A stretch of 57,884 bases of DNA from Thiobacillus sp. 0-1251 (lineage in GTDB: Bacteria; Pseudomonadota; Gammaproteobacteria; Burkholderiales; Thiobacillaceae). Below, piece by piece: positions 26,469 to 35,650 of this stretch (its first letter is position 1; each line of letters opens with the position of its first letter). A model generated the notes under the pieces. The model saw nothing but the letters and a program-made list of their open reading frames with translations. It was not told the origin of the DNA and made no database searches. The stretch covers positions 101,639 to 159,522 of the forward strand of contig MKWL01000005.1 of the NCBI GenBank assembly GCA_001899305.1. The letters are read 5' to 3'. A program made the position numbers and the translations under genes.

Positions 26469-28826
26469 TTAGCGCGTCAGACCCGCGTACAGCAGCGGCA
26501 GTTTTTCCGGCAGCCGCTGCACGTGGTCGACCACCATATAGTTCTTCTGCCCGAAGATGCGCGACACATAATTGTCGGCGCGCGGATCGAGGCTCATGCA
26601 GTAGGTGGTGACGCCGTTGCGCGCCACTTCCTCGACCGCCTTCTTGGTGTCGTAGCGCAGATACTGCGGATCGCGCACGTCGATGTCGGCCGGCTCGCCG
26701 TCGGTGATCACGATCAACAGCTTCTTCGCCGAGCGCTGCAGCTTCAGATGATGGCCAGCGTGGCGGATCGCCGCACCCATGCGGGTCGACAACTGGCCCG
26801 TCATGCCCGCGAGTTTGGCCTTGGGCACCTCGTTCCAGTGCTGGTCGAAGTCCTTGAAGCGAGTGTATTCGACATCGTGACGACCGTCCGAACAGAAGCC
26901 ATGGATGGCAAACGGGTCGCCGACCTTGTCGATCGCATCGGCCAGCAGCACGCAGGCCTGCCGCGTCAGATCAAGCACGCTGTATTCCTGGTCCTGCACC
27001 AACTCATTGGTCGATTCGGACAGGTCGAGCAGCACAAGGATCGAGAAGTCACGCGTTTTCCGGACGCTGCGCATCATGATGCGCGGATCGGGCTGGTTGC
27101 CGAGCCGGATGTCGATGAAGCTCGCGATCGCCGCGTTGATGTCGATCTCGTCGCCATCTTCGAGCTTGCGGATGCGCTGCACGCCCTGCGGCTGCATCGC
27201 GTCGAGCAGGAACTTCATGCGATGGATTTCGCGCTTGTACTTGGCGGTAATGTCGTCGATTACCTGCAGATCGCCCGATTTGGCGCGCTTCTCCAGCACC
27301 GTGGCCCAGGCCGGACGCTCCAGCTGGATCTGGTAGTCCCATTCCGAATAGTGGAAAGGATCGGACACCGGCTCCTTGCCTTCCATCTCGTTGAAGCTCT
27401 TGCCGTGGCTCTCGTCACCGATGTTCTCGTAGGGGAAGAGCTCGGTGCTGAGTACCCAGATTTCCTCGGCATCGTCGCCCGCGGTTTCGACGTCGATCGC
27501 GTTGACCATCTCCATCACGCTGACGTTCTTGCGAACCTGCTTGATGCTCTCGTAGCCGGCGCCCGCAGCCTTGTCGAAATCGAATTCCTCGAATTCCCAG
27601 AAGTAGCGGTTGTCGTCTCGGTAAGGCGCGGCAAGGATGTCGGTGCGCGGGTTGAACGGGATTCTTTTCTCGGTCAGATTGTGCGCGAGTTGGACGCCGA
27701 TTTCCCACGAAATCTGGTTGTCGCCGAGGCGGTCCTGCACTGCGGCAAACAGCACGCGGCCCTCGGCGACCCACAGATCGTTATCCTGGTAGGTTTCGTC
27801 CAGCAGCGCGCGGGCCAGGCGGTTGAGATAATCGCCGACGCTCGCATTCATGTCCGGCGTGGCGACGTGCAACCTGCTCCAGAGCTGCTTCAGGCCGGGG
27901 AAGCGACGGATCGATAGGGCTTCTACCCGCGCGTCCTCGATCACCGAAATCACCGCCATCTGCATCGGGTTCAGTGCTTCGGCCGAAATCGGTTCCTTCG
28001 TTTCCACGACGTGCGCGGCGCAGTGTGCGGCGGTCGCGCGATAGAGTTCGAGACCGGACACCGGCTCCTGCCCCTCGATCGCGAAGTCATCGACGGCATC
28101 GGGCACATGCAGCAGGTAGTCGGCGATGTAGGGCCGGTAACCTTCGCGCGACTCGAAGTCGCCCGAGGTCGGCCGCATGAAAAAGTCACGTGCCCACAGC
28201 GCCCGCAAATACATGTTGATGCGGCGCTGCACGTCGACCAGAAGCGTGCCCTTGCGCTCCTTCTGCAGCATCGCCAGCGACTCCTTCGACTCGAGGCCAA
28301 AGTACCTGATCTGCTCTTCGTAGTTGGTGCGATGCGCGTGCGCGCCCCACAGCGCCCAGCGACGCAGGCCGCCCAACGTCAGGTGCTGGAACAGCACTTC
28401 CAGCTTGTCGAGCATCGGCCGCACGCCGCGCGGCGCCTGCGCGATGAGGGTATTGAGAAACTGCAGATACTTGAGGAAGAGGTCGGCGTCCCCGAGCCGG
28501 TTGGCGGCGGTGGGCGCACTGGCGAGCAGCAGCTCGATCACCGCACCCGAGGTTTTCGACGCCAGCATCAGCGCGGCGGTGGCAAGGTCGGCCACCACAT
28601 CCTCGCCCACTTCCTTGGCCACCAACGGCGCCTGTTCGATCCAGGTTTCGACCAGATCGTCGCCTCGCCCCAGCCCGCGGATGGCCGACACACCCTTCAG
28701 GTAGTTGTCCAGCCCACGCGGCGAGAACACCTTGGTGGCCTCGTGCCAGGTCGCATTCAACGTATCGCGCGTGTGCGGCGACAGGTCTTCCAGCAGTTCA
28801 GCGTAGTCTTCGAGTTTGATCGACAT
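26469..28826 (-). CDS. cbbO: RuBisCO activase accessory protein CbbO
   Basis: A 785-residue VWA-domain protein. With CbbQ it forms the CbbQO activase, which strips inhibitory sugar phosphates from form I RuBisCO. CbbO is the adaptor that recognises the substrate. The C-terminal VWA domain carries the metal-ion adhesion motif in LLDLSESTNEL (DxSxS) and ITDGEPADIDV. The long helical N-terminal part covers about residues 1-570. It follows cbbQ on the minus strand after a 93 bp gap containing an imperfect inverted repeat. Confidence 0.93.
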   Translation of the reverse strand: MSIKLEDYAELLEDLSPHTRDTLNATWHEATKVFSPRGLDNYLKGVSAIRGLGRGDDLVETWIEQAPLVAKEVGEDVVADLATAALMLASKTSGAVIELLLASAPTAANRLGDADLFLKYLQFLNTLIAQAPRGVRPMLDKLEVLFQHLTLGGLRRWALWGAHAHRTNYEEQIRYFGLESKESLAMLQKERKGTLLVDVQRRINMYLRALWARDFFMRPTSGDFESREGYRPYIADYLLHVPDAVDDFAIEGQEPVSGLELYRATAAHCAAHVVETKEPISAEALNPMQMAVISVIEDARVEALSIRRFPGLKQLWSRLHVATPDMNASVGDYLNRLARALLDETYQDNDLWVAEGRVLFAAVQDRLGDNQISWEIGVQLAHNLTEKRIPFNPRTDILAAPYRDDNRYFWEFEEFDFDKAAGAGYESIKQVRKNVSVMEMVNAIDVETAGDDAEEIWVLSTELFPYENIGDESHGKSFNEMEGKEPVSDPFHYSEWDYQIQLERPAWATVLEKRAKSGDLQVIDDITAKYKREIHRMKFLLDAMQPQGVQRIRKLEDGDEIDINAAIASFIDIRLGNQPDPRIMMRSVRKTRDFSILVLLDLSESTNELVQDQEYSVLDLTRQACVLLADAIDKVGDPFAIHGFCSDGRHDVEYTRFKDFDQHWNEVPKAKLAGMTGQLSTRMGAAIRHAGHHLKLQRSAKKLLIVITDGEPADIDVRDPQYLRYDTKKAVEEVARNGVTTYCMSLDPRADNYVSRIFGQKNYMVVDHVQRLPEKLPLLYAGLTR

Positions 28827-28919
28827 AGTGAGTGTGCTGTAAACAGTTAGCCGTGAGCGGTAGGGGCTGGCAGCGTAGGCAGTTCTCCCGCCTGCTGCTC
28901 ACCGCTTGCCGCTTACGAA
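28827..28919. repeat. Intergenic imperfect inverted repeat between cbbQ and cbbO
   Basis: Arms GTGAGCGGTAGG (28853-28864) and CCTGCTGCTCAC (28890-28901) pair with two mismatches. The flanks carry runs of the CTCACCGCTTGCCGCT type. Similar simple sequence occurs in the cbbL-cbbS gap and inside the hyfG-like gene. It may be a local mRNA structure that separates cbbQ and cbbO expression, or a drifting intergenic repeat. Confidence 0.45.
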
Positions 28920-29723
28920 TCAGAAGAACGTGGACACGGCCGCGTCGAGCGCATCGCGCATGTCGGGATCGTCCGTGATCGGGCGGACCAGGGCGACGCG
29001 GCAAGCGGCCAGCGGGTTGACGCCCTTGGCGATCAGCGACCCGGCGTAGATCAGCATGCGGGTCGACAGGCCTTCATCAAGGCCGTGGCCCTTGAGGTTG
29101 CGGCTGCGCTCGGCGATCGACACCAGCTTGGCGGCGATGTCTGCATTGACGCCGGACTCGTGCGCGACGATCTCGGTTTCGATGCCGTGCTCGGGATACG
29201 TGAAATCGAGGCCGCCGAAACGCTGCTTGGTCGACTGCTTGAGATCTTTCATCAGCGACTGGTAGCCGGGGTTGTAGGAAATCACAATCTGGAAATCGGG
29301 GTGGGCGTGCACCAGCTCGCCCTTCTTTTCCAGAGGCAGCACGCGACGGTTGTCGGTCAGCGGATGGATCACCACGGTGGTGTCCTGGCGCGCTTCGACA
29401 ACTTCGTCGAGGTAGCAGATCGCGCCATGGCGGGCGGCGATGGCGAGGGGTCCGTCCTGCCACTCGGTGCCGGAGGCGGACAGCAGGAAGCGGCCAACCA
29501 GGTCGGACGCCGTCATGTCCTCGTTGCACGCCACGGTGATCAGCGGCTTGCCGAGCTTGTAGGCCATATATTCGACGAAGCGCGTCTTGCCGCAGCCGGT
29601 AGGACCCTTGAGCATCATCGGCATGCGCACCGAATAGGCGGCCTCATACAATTCGACTTCGTCCGCAACCGGACGGTAATAGGGTTCCTGGGTAACGCGG
29701 TACTGGTCGACGATATTGCTCAT
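28920..29723 (-). CDS. cbbQ: RuBisCO activase ATPase CbbQ
   Basis: A 267-residue MoxR-type AAA+ ATPase that works with CbbO to reactivate inhibited RuBisCO. Walker A is GPTGCGKT near residues 40-47 and Walker B is AICYLDEV near residue 105. The sensor-1 and arginine-finger regions follow ([11 protein letters not shown]). The gene is downstream of cbbLS but behind a strong terminator-like hairpin, which should lower its dose relative to the enzyme. Confidence 0.95.
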   Translation of the reverse strand: MSNIVDQYRVTQEPYYRPVADEVELYEAAYSVRMPMMLKGPTGCGKTRFVEYMAYKLGKPLITVACNEDMTASDLVGRFLLSASGTEWQDGPLAIAARHGAICYLDEVVEARQDTTVVIHPLTDNRRVLPLEKKGELVHAHPDFQIVISYNPGYQSLMKDLKQSTKQRFGGLDFTYPEHGIETEIVAHESGVNADIAAKLVSIAERSRNLKGHGLDEGLSTRMLIYAGSLIAKGVNPLAACRVALVRPITDDPDMRDALDAAVSTFF

Positions 29724-29792
29724 GACAGCTCCATGTAAGGGATCGCAAATACGCAGGCCGCTCAGCGTGCAGCCTCTGGATTTACGACAGAT

Positions 29793-29853
29793 AAAAAGCC
29801 CCCGGGCACCGACCCTGCGCCCACTTCAGGGCTTCGGATCGGGCAGCGGGGGC
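29793..29853 (-). terminator. Terminator-like hairpin between cbbS and cbbQ
   Basis: Read on the minus strand, GCCCCCG (29853-29847) pairs perfectly with CGGGGGC (29804-29798) and is followed by TTTTT (29797-29793). The loop of about 40 bases can form further pairs. This has the layout of a rho-independent terminator. Since cbbQ and cbbO lie just downstream in the same direction, it probably allows partial read-through. Confidence 0.75.
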
Positions 29854-29877
29854 CGGGTGTGACAGCCTTGCCGCCGC

Positions 29878-30234
29878 TTAAACAGTCTTGCCGCGGAAGA
29901 TCACCATCGACGCGCCCTGGCTTTGCGAGAAGTTGTCGTAGCCAATCAGACGGACGTGGTTGTTGGGGTTGGCCTTGTGGCAGGCTTCAGCTTCAGCCAG
30001 CACGCGGGAGACGTCGGTTTCACCGAACATCGGCAGCTTCCACATGTACCAGTAGGAGTCCATCATGTGCTCGGGCTCGGTGTGCTCGATGGCCGGGTTC
30101 CAGCCTTTTTTCACCAGGTACTCGACCTGCTTCTTGATGTTGTCCGCAGTCATGGCGGGCAGGTAGGAGAAGGTCTCGAATTTGCGGCTGGCGGGATCGC
30201 TCAGGCGGCTTTTGTAATCCATTACTTCAGACAT
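29878..30234 (-). CDS. cbbS: RuBisCO small subunit, form IA
   Basis: The 118-residue small subunit of form I RuBisCO. Conserved segments are [10 protein letters not shown], the [15 protein letters not shown] motif and a C-terminal [13 protein letters not shown]. Compared with the Halothiobacillus neapolitanus carboxysomal CbbS as I remember it, there is a six-residue insert (SDPASR, residues 12-17) before the FETFSYLP motif. This insert is the reported marker of the IAq, non-carboxysomal type. The gene follows cbbL by 92 bp. Confidence 0.96.
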   Translation of the reverse strand: MSEVMDYKSRLSDPASRKFETFSYLPAMTADNIKKQVEYLVKKGWNPAIEHTEPEHMMDSYWYMWKLPMFGETDVSRVLAEAEACHKANPNNHVRLIGYDNFSQSQGASMVIFRGKTV

Positions 30235-30326
30235 TTCATATCCTTTCGGTAAAAGTCAGGGGTAAGGGGTAAGGGGTGAGGAAGGTGTGCATGCGCTTCA
30301 CCCCTCCCCCTTCACGCCTCACCGGT
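30235..30326. repeat. Simple-repeat spacer between cbbL and cbbS
   Basis: The plus strand carries GTAAGGGGTAAGGGGTGAGG, then GCATGC, then a CACCCCTCCCCC / GCCTCACC stretch. GGGGTGA and TCACCCC can pair, so the cbbL-cbbS mRNA could form a hairpin here. The tandem GTAAGGGG units resemble those of other intergenic gaps in this window. Confidence 0.45.
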
Positions 30327-31748
30327 TTACTTGTGCGCGACGTCCAGCTTGTCGACGGTGTCGAACTCGAACTTGATTTCTTTCCACGTTTCCATGGCGA
30401 TCTTCAGTTCGGGGCTGTGCGCGGCGGCAGCGGTCAGGATGTCCTTGCCTTCTTTTTCGATGGCACGGCCCTGGTTGCGGGCTTCCACACAGGCTTCCAG
30501 CGCGACGCGGTTGGCGGCGGCGCCAGCGGCGTTACCCCAGGGGTGGCCGAGCGTACCACCACCGAACTGCAGCACGGAGTCATCACCGAAGATGGAGACC
30601 AGTGCAGGCATGTGCCACACGTGGATACCGCCGGACGCAACCGGGATCACGCCGGGCATCGAACCCCAGTCCTGGTCGAAGAACAGGCCGCGCGAACGGT
30701 CTTCGGCAATGAAGCCGTCACGCATGGTGTCGATCCAGCCCAGGGTCGCTTCGCGGTCACCTTCCAGCTTGCCCACGACGGTGCCGGAGTGCAGGTGGTC
30801 ACCACCCGACAGACGCAGCACCTTGGTCAGCACGCGGAAGTGGATACCGTGGTGCGGGTTGCGGTCGAGCACGGCGTGCATGGCGCGGTGGATGTGCAGC
30901 AGCATGCCGTTGTTGCGACACCAGTTGGCCAGGCCCGTGTTGGCCGTCAGGCCGCCAGTCAGGTAGTCGTGCATGATGATCGGTGCGCCGATTTCCTTGG
31001 CGAACTCGGCACGCTTGTACATCTCTTCCGGGGTCGGCGCGGTCACGTTCAGGTAGTGACCCTTGCGCTCGCCGGTCTCGCGCTCGGCCTTCAAGGTCGC
31101 TTCGTGCACGAAGGCGAAACGGTCGCGCCAACGCATGAAGGGCTGGCTGTTGACGTTCTCGTCGTCCTTGGTGAAATCCAGACCGCCGCGCAGGCACTCG
31201 TACACCGCACGGCCGTAGTTCTTGGCGGACAGACCCAGTTTCGGCTTGATGGTGCAGCCCAGCAGCGGACGGCCGTACTTGTTCATGCGGTCGCGTTCGA
31301 CCTGGATGCCGGCGGGCGGACCGCCGCAGGTCTTGACGTAGGCGATCGGGAAGCGGATGTCTTCCAGACGCAGGGCGCGCAAGGCCTTGAAGCCGAACAC
31401 GTTGCCGACCAGCGAGGTCAGCACGTTGACGACGGAGCCTTCTTCGAACAGATCGATCGGATAGGCTACAAATGCATAGAAGCAGGTGTCGTCGCCGGGC
31501 ACGTCTTCGATGCGGTAGGCACGGCCCTTGTAGTAGTCCAGGTCGGTCAGCAGGTCGGTCCACACCGTGGTCCAGGTACCGGTCGACGATTCGGCGGCCA
31601 CGGCAGCGGCGACTTCTTCACGGTCGATGCCCGGCTGGGGCGTGATCTTGAAACAGGCCAGAACATCGGTGTCCAGCGGGGTGTAATCCGGGGTCCAGTA
31701 AGTCTGCCGGTATTCTTTAACACCGGCGTTGTAGGTCTTAACAGCCAT
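30327..31748 (-). CDS. cbbL: RuBisCO large subunit, form IA
   Basis: The 473-residue catalytic large subunit, which fixes CO2 onto ribulose bisphosphate. The start ATG 31748 follows a strong GGAGGA site. Catalytic residues are visible: Lys168 and Lys170 (TIKPKLG), the carbamylated Lys194 with Asp196 and Glu197 (FTKDDEN), and loop 6 ([10 protein letters not shown]). The sequence is very close to H. neapolitanus CbbL as I recall it, including Tyr72, a residue reported to contact CsoS2 there. Neighbours cbbQ and cbbO instead suggest the IAq type. It is divergent from cbbR. Confidence 0.98.
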   Translation of the reverse strand: MAVKTYNAGVKEYRQTYWTPDYTPLDTDVLACFKITPQPGIDREEVAAAVAAESSTGTWTTVWTDLLTDLDYYKGRAYRIEDVPGDDTCFYAFVAYPIDLFEEGSVVNVLTSLVGNVFGFKALRALRLEDIRFPIAYVKTCGGPPAGIQVERDRMNKYGRPLLGCTIKPKLGLSAKNYGRAVYECLRGGLDFTKDDENVNSQPFMRWRDRFAFVHEATLKAERETGERKGHYLNVTAPTPEEMYKRAEFAKEIGAPIIMHDYLTGGLTANTGLANWCRNNGMLLHIHRAMHAVLDRNPHHGIHFRVLTKVLRLSGGDHLHSGTVVGKLEGDREATLGWIDTMRDGFIAEDRSRGLFFDQDWGSMPGVIPVASGGIHVWHMPALVSIFGDDSVLQFGGGTLGHPWGNAAGAAANRVALEACVEARNQGRAIEKEGKDILTAAAAHSPELKIAMETWKEIKFEFDTVDKLDVAHK

Positions 31749-31846
31749 GATTCCTCCTAGCAAAGGTTAGGTTTACGGACATGCCAGAAGTGGTCATGCA
31801 CGATGGGTCGCATCATGCAGGAGGCAAACCATAAATAACAGTCGAT

Positions 31847-31878
31847 TTTTTCTATTAGAAAAATAGATTATTATCTAT
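31847..31878. promoter_or_regulatory. Candidate CbbR binding region, cbbL-cbbR gap
   Basis: Two adjoining perfect palindromes lie in the divergent gap: TTTTTCTA-T-TAGAAAAA (31847-31863) and ATAGAT-TATT-ATCTAT (31863-31878). Both lie 30-60 bp before the cbbR start. LysR proteins typically bind such tandem dyads with AT-rich arms. The assignment to CbbR is inferred. Confidence 0.6.
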
Positions 31879-31907
31879 GAGAAGACCAGGAAAATCAGGT
31901 TAACGCC

Positions 31908-32852
31908 ATGCGCAGCCATACCACGTTTCGCCAGCTGGAAATTTTCGAGGCCATCGCCCGGCTCGGCAGCTTTACCCGCGCCTCCGAGGAGCTCTACCTC
32001 ACGCAACCGACCGTGTCGATGCAAATGAAAAAGCTCACCGAAGCAGTTGGTGTGCCGCTGATCGAGCAGGTCGGCAAGAAACTCCACCTGACCCCCGACG
32101 GCCAGCACCTTGCCCAGGCCACCCGCGAGATCTTCAGCACCCTCGACCGTTTCTCCATGTCGGTCGCCGAGCGCAAGGGTTTGAAGCAGGGGCAACTCAG
32201 TCTGATGGCAATCACCACGGCATCGTACTTTGCGCCGCGCCTGCTGGGCGAATTTTCCAAGCTCTACCCCGGTATTGATGTCTCGCTACGCGTCACCAAC
32301 AAGGAGCAGGTGCTTGCCAGCATGGTCGACGGTCTCGACGACCTCTATTTCGTCGGCCAGCCGCCGGAGGACATTGACGTTGTCGCCACGCCCATCATGG
32401 ACAACCCCATCATCGTGCTGGCCGCACCAGAACATCCGCTGGCGCACAGGAAAAAGATCCCCCTCGACCGGATCGCCGCGGAGCCTTGGCTGATGCGGGA
32501 GAAGGGTTCGGGCACGCGCAACGCCATCGAGCGTATGTTCAGCGGACATGGCCTCAACATCCATCCACGCCTGGAGTTGGGAAGCAACGAAGCAATCAAG
32601 CAGGCAATCCTCGTCGGGCTCGGCATCTCCGCCCTGTCCCGAGACACCCTCGCGCTCAACCAGCCCGGGCAGTTCGCCGTACTCGACGTCGAAGGCTTCC
32701 CGATCCTGCGCCACTGGTATGCCGTCTACCCGGCCACTCGGCAGCTGTCAGTCGTGGCACGCGCGTTTCTCGAGTACTTACTCGACCGCGCGGAGGCGGC
32801 ACCGACGGCGGTTGGCAAGCGATCAGCCGGCACCAAAGTCGCGGGCCGCTAA
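31908..32852 (+). CDS. cbbR: CbbR-type LysR regulator 1
   Basis: A 314-residue LysR protein with the CbbR N-terminal helix-turn-helix (TFRQLEIFEAIARLGSFTRA, then LTQPTVSMQMKKL) and an effector domain that in CbbR senses Calvin-cycle metabolites. It is divergent from cbbLS, the classical position. It also reads toward the first DAB operon 370 bp downstream, so it may control both. Tandem palindromes precede it. Confidence 0.93.
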   Translation: MRSHTTFRQLEIFEAIARLGSFTRASEELYLTQPTVSMQMKKLTEAVGVPLIEQVGKKLHLTPDGQHLAQATREIFSTLDRFSMSVAERKGLKQGQLSLMAITTASYFAPRLLGEFSKLYPGIDVSLRVTNKEQVLASMVDGLDDLYFVGQPPEDIDVVATPIMDNPIIVLAAPEHPLAHRKKIPLDRIAAEPWLMREKGSGTRNAIERMFSGHGLNIHPRLELGSNEAIKQAILVGLGISALSRDTLALNQPGQFAVLDVEGFPILRHWYAVYPATRQLSVVARAFLEYLLDRAEAAPTAVGKRSAGTKVAGR

Positions 32853-33222
32853 GGCAAACTAGCTGCACCGCAACGCGTCGAACGCGACCAGTTCGGCGAG
32901 AACGCCGCCCGCCTGCGACGCGCCCGGCGCCTTCGCCTATCCGGTGCATATCATTCCATTTACTTTATGATTCCCATAAAAATTTAAGACTGTTATGTAT
33001 GGATCGTCGAATTTAGGATTCTACCTGGTACCTCGTGGATTAGGGTCCGTTGACCAAGTTCGGCAGAGTGCGTCACACGCACGCGATAAATGATGCAATC
33101 GATGTTTAGGGTGGTTCTTCTACCATAACTTATGGATTGACTCACACCGCATCGTGGCCACCCGGGCAGCGTTCACGGCAGGCGCCAACCAAGACAACTC
33201 TGAATCAAGGAGAACTGACGCG
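32853..33222. promoter_or_regulatory. Upstream region of the first DAB operon
   Basis: This 370 bp stretch has no convincing gene. It turns AT-rich after 32940. TTATG-ATTCC-CATAA at 32965-32979 is a 15-bp LysR-type dyad, with more AT-rich sequence to 33030. A plausible dab promoter lies between about 33000 and 33180; I cannot fix its -10 and -35. Confidence 0.4.
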
Positions 33223-34905
33223 GTGGACAAGCTCATCGTCCTGCTTCCGGCCACGCCATTGCTCTCGGCCTTGTTGATTACGCTGCTCGCCGATCGATCC
33301 CGGCGTCGTATCGCGCGGCTGAGCGTCGGCTTCAGCGTGCTCACCTTCCTGCTTGCCGCGGCCGCGCTCGCCTTCTATCTGGCCGAGGGTCAGCCGCAAT
33401 GGGCATCGTTCGCGCCGGGCTGGGGCAGCCTGTATCTCGATCCGCTGACCAGCGTGATGTCCCTGATGGTCGCGGGCATCAGCCTGGTCGTACACGTCTA
33501 TTCGGTGCGCTACATGGCAGAGGAAGCTGGCTACGCGCGCTTCTACATCCTGCTCGACCTGATGGCCGCGGCCATCCTGCTGATGGTCGCTGCGGGCGAT
33601 CTCGTCACGCTGCTGGTGGCATGGCATCTGATCGGGGTGCTGCTCTACTTCCTGCTCGGCCATAACGCCATGCGTCCCGCGGCCCAGCGCTATGCCTTCT
33701 GGACATTCCTGACCTATCGCCTGGGCGACCTGCCGCTGGTACTGGCTGCGGTCCTGCTGTATGAAACCTACGGCACCGCGGCGCTGCCAACGCTGTTCGA
33801 GCGCATCGCCGCCGCGCCGGATGCACACACCGTGGCGGGCATGCCCGTGCTCACCGTGGTGGCCCTGTTGGTCGCCCTGGCGGCGTTTGCCCGCTCGGCG
33901 CAATTTCCACTGCATACCTGGCTGCCCTACACCATGGAGGGCCCGACCCCGGTGTCGGCGCTGATGCACGCCGGCATCGTCAACGCTGGCGGCTTCATCA
34001 TCAACCGTTTCGCACCGGTGTTCGTGCACGCTGGCGGCGTCTTGCACCTGGTGTTCGCAGTGGGCCTGGTCACGGCCATCCTCGGCTCGATCCTGATGCT
34101 CACCCAGAACGACATCAAGAAGGCGCTCGGCTACTCGACCATGGGCCAGATGGGCTTCATGTTCGTGGAATGCGGCGTCGGCGCGTTCTCCCTCGCGATC
34201 TACCACCTGATCGCGCACGGCCTGTTCAAGGGCACGCTGTTCCTCGGCGCCGGCAGCGTGATCAGCAACGCGCGCAAGCACGACGGCGTGCCCCACGACG
34301 ACGTCTACACCTTCGTGGTCGAGCGCAAGCCGCTGGCACCGCGCCTGCCGTGGGTGCTGGCTGCCGTCATCACCGTGGTGGTGCCCTTGCTTGTGCTCGG
34401 CGCGTCACGCTGGCTGATGGGCGGCGACTCAGTCGGGGAGCAGGGCGGGATCATCCTGTTGTTCTTCGGCTGGGTGACCGGTGCCCAACTCCTGTTCGCG
34501 ACCTATCGCCTGCGCGTGGATAGCCCGTGGCGGCTGATGGCGATGATCATTCTGTCGCTGATCATCGTGGTGGCAGGCTATACGCTGATCGAGCATGGCT
34601 TCGACCTCTTCCTCTACCCTGATCGAGAGCTGAGCGAGCGCATCTATGCGGCAGCCAGCCTTCCGTTGGCGACTTTTGAAGTACTGGTGATGATCCTCAC
34701 TGCCACCATCGTGGTCGGCTGGATCGCCACCTACTACGCTGCCGCCAACGGCCGCGCGCACCGCGGCAGTGATGCATCGCCGCTGCGGCTCGCCTTCTAT
34801 TCCCTGATCTCGCGCGAGTTCTACGTGGCCGACGTGTACGCCTGGCTCACCCAGGCAACGCTCGGCCTGTCGCGGCGCCTCAACGTGTGGTCAAGGTGGG
34901 TGTGA
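33223..34905 (+). CDS. dabB: DabB-type proton-conducting subunit of DAB Ci pump 1
   Basis: A 560-residue NuoL/M-like membrane protein. In DAB (DABs accumulate bicarbonate) complexes, DabB conducts cations and energises CO2 hydration by DabA. I prefer the GTG start at 33223, because AAGGAG sits nine bases before it; ATG 33154 would add a non-hydrophobic leader. The signature FPLHTWLPYTMEGPTPVSAL, then MHAGIVNAGGFIINR, is clear, as is NDIKKALGYSTMGQMGF. The next gene starts 1 bp after the stop. Confidence 0.9.
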   Translation: MDKLIVLLPATPLLSALLITLLADRSRRRIARLSVGFSVLTFLLAAAALAFYLAEGQPQWASFAPGWGSLYLDPLTSVMSLMVAGISLVVHVYSVRYMAEEAGYARFYILLDLMAAAILLMVAAGDLVTLLVAWHLIGVLLYFLLGHNAMRPAAQRYAFWTFLTYRLGDLPLVLAAVLLYETYGTAALPTLFERIAAAPDAHTVAGMPVLTVVALLVALAAFARSAQFPLHTWLPYTMEGPTPVSALMHAGIVNAGGFIINRFAPVFVHAGGVLHLVFAVGLVTAILGSILMLTQNDIKKALGYSTMGQMGFMFVECGVGAFSLAIYHLIAHGLFKGTLFLGAGSVISNARKHDGVPHDDVYTFVVERKPLAPRLPWVLAAVITVVVPLLVLGASRWLMGGDSVGEQGGIILLFFGWVTGAQLLFATYRLRVDSPWRLMAMIILSLIIVVAGYTLIEHGFDLFLYPDRELSERIYAAASLPLATFEVLVMILTATIVVGWIATYYAAANGRAHRGSDASPLRLAFYSLISREFYVADVYAWLTQATLGLSRRLNVWSRWV

Positions 34906-34906
34906 C

Positions 34907-35650
34907 ATGACGCTACTGCTGATCGCTTCGCTGTTCCTGCCGTTGTTCCCGCTGAGCATCGTGTTCAACGGCGCACTGACGACGTTGCGCCACCCCGCCG
35001 CACGCGGCGCGCTGCTGCTTCTGTGGCCCCAGTTGGGGATCGGACTGCTGCAGCTCGCACCACACGCCGTCCCGCCCTACTTCGTTCCCTGGGCGCTGCT
35101 GACATCCGGTCTCTATGCGCTGCGGCTGCTGACCGTCCGCGACATGGGGCGGTGGGCTGGCCTCCTCGCGACGTCTGGCCTCGCACTCACTTGGGCGCTC
35201 GCGGCCGCTGGCGCCGATCGTGCGGACCTCCACCTGTTCGCCTTCTGGTTCAGCCTGCCGCACGCCTTGGTGGCATTGCTGGCCCTCCCGCTGAGCCGCC
35301 GCTTCGGGGCCGCGTACGCGGGCCTGCAGGGCGGACTCATCGGTCATCTGCCGCGCCTGTCCGGCGTGCTGACAGTGACGGCGCTGGCTGCGGTCGCGAC
35401 CCCTCCCTTCCCCGGCTTCTTCGGCCTGCTGCGCGTACTGCATGTGCTCGACTGGGCGGGAGCCGTCACCGTCCTATTCATCTGGCTGACCTGGGGCTGG
35501 GCCGCGACGAAGCTGCTGCAAGGTTTCGTCTTCGGGGACGAGCGCATGGAGTCCGACGCCGACATCGGACGCGCCTCGACGTTTGCATTCGCCGGCATGC
35601 TCGGCGTCTTCATTGCAGTCGGCCTCTATTCGACAGGAGGGGGACTATGA
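34907..35650 (+). CDS. DAB-operon membrane protein between dabB and dabA
   Basis: A 247-residue hydrophobic protein with about seven predicted helices and few charged residues. It has no domain I can name; parts vaguely recall the C-terminal helices of NuoL/M-type subunits. It is fitted tightly between dabB (1 bp gap) and dabA (ATGA overlap), so it is very likely a third subunit of this pump. The second DAB module lacks such a gene. It may extend the membrane arm or anchor the longer DabA. Confidence 0.75.
   Translation: MTLLLIASLFLPLFPLSIVFNGALTTLRHPAARGALLLLWPQLGIGLLQLAPHAVPPYFVPWALLTSGLYALRLLTVRDMGRWAGLLATSGLALTWALAAAGADRADLHLFAFWFSLPHALVALLALPLSRRFGAAYAGLQGGLIGHLPRLSGVLTVTALAAVATPPFPGFFGLLRVLHVLDWAGAVTVLFIWLTWGWAATKLLQGFVFGDERMESDADIGRASTFAFAGMLGVFIAVGLYSTGGGL

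Noticed and set aside
35023-35646. In-frame extension of dabA 1 to 1247 codons
   Set aside because: The added part runs through the membrane protein gene in another frame; ATG 35647 overlaps its stop and starts a normal DabA N-terminus.
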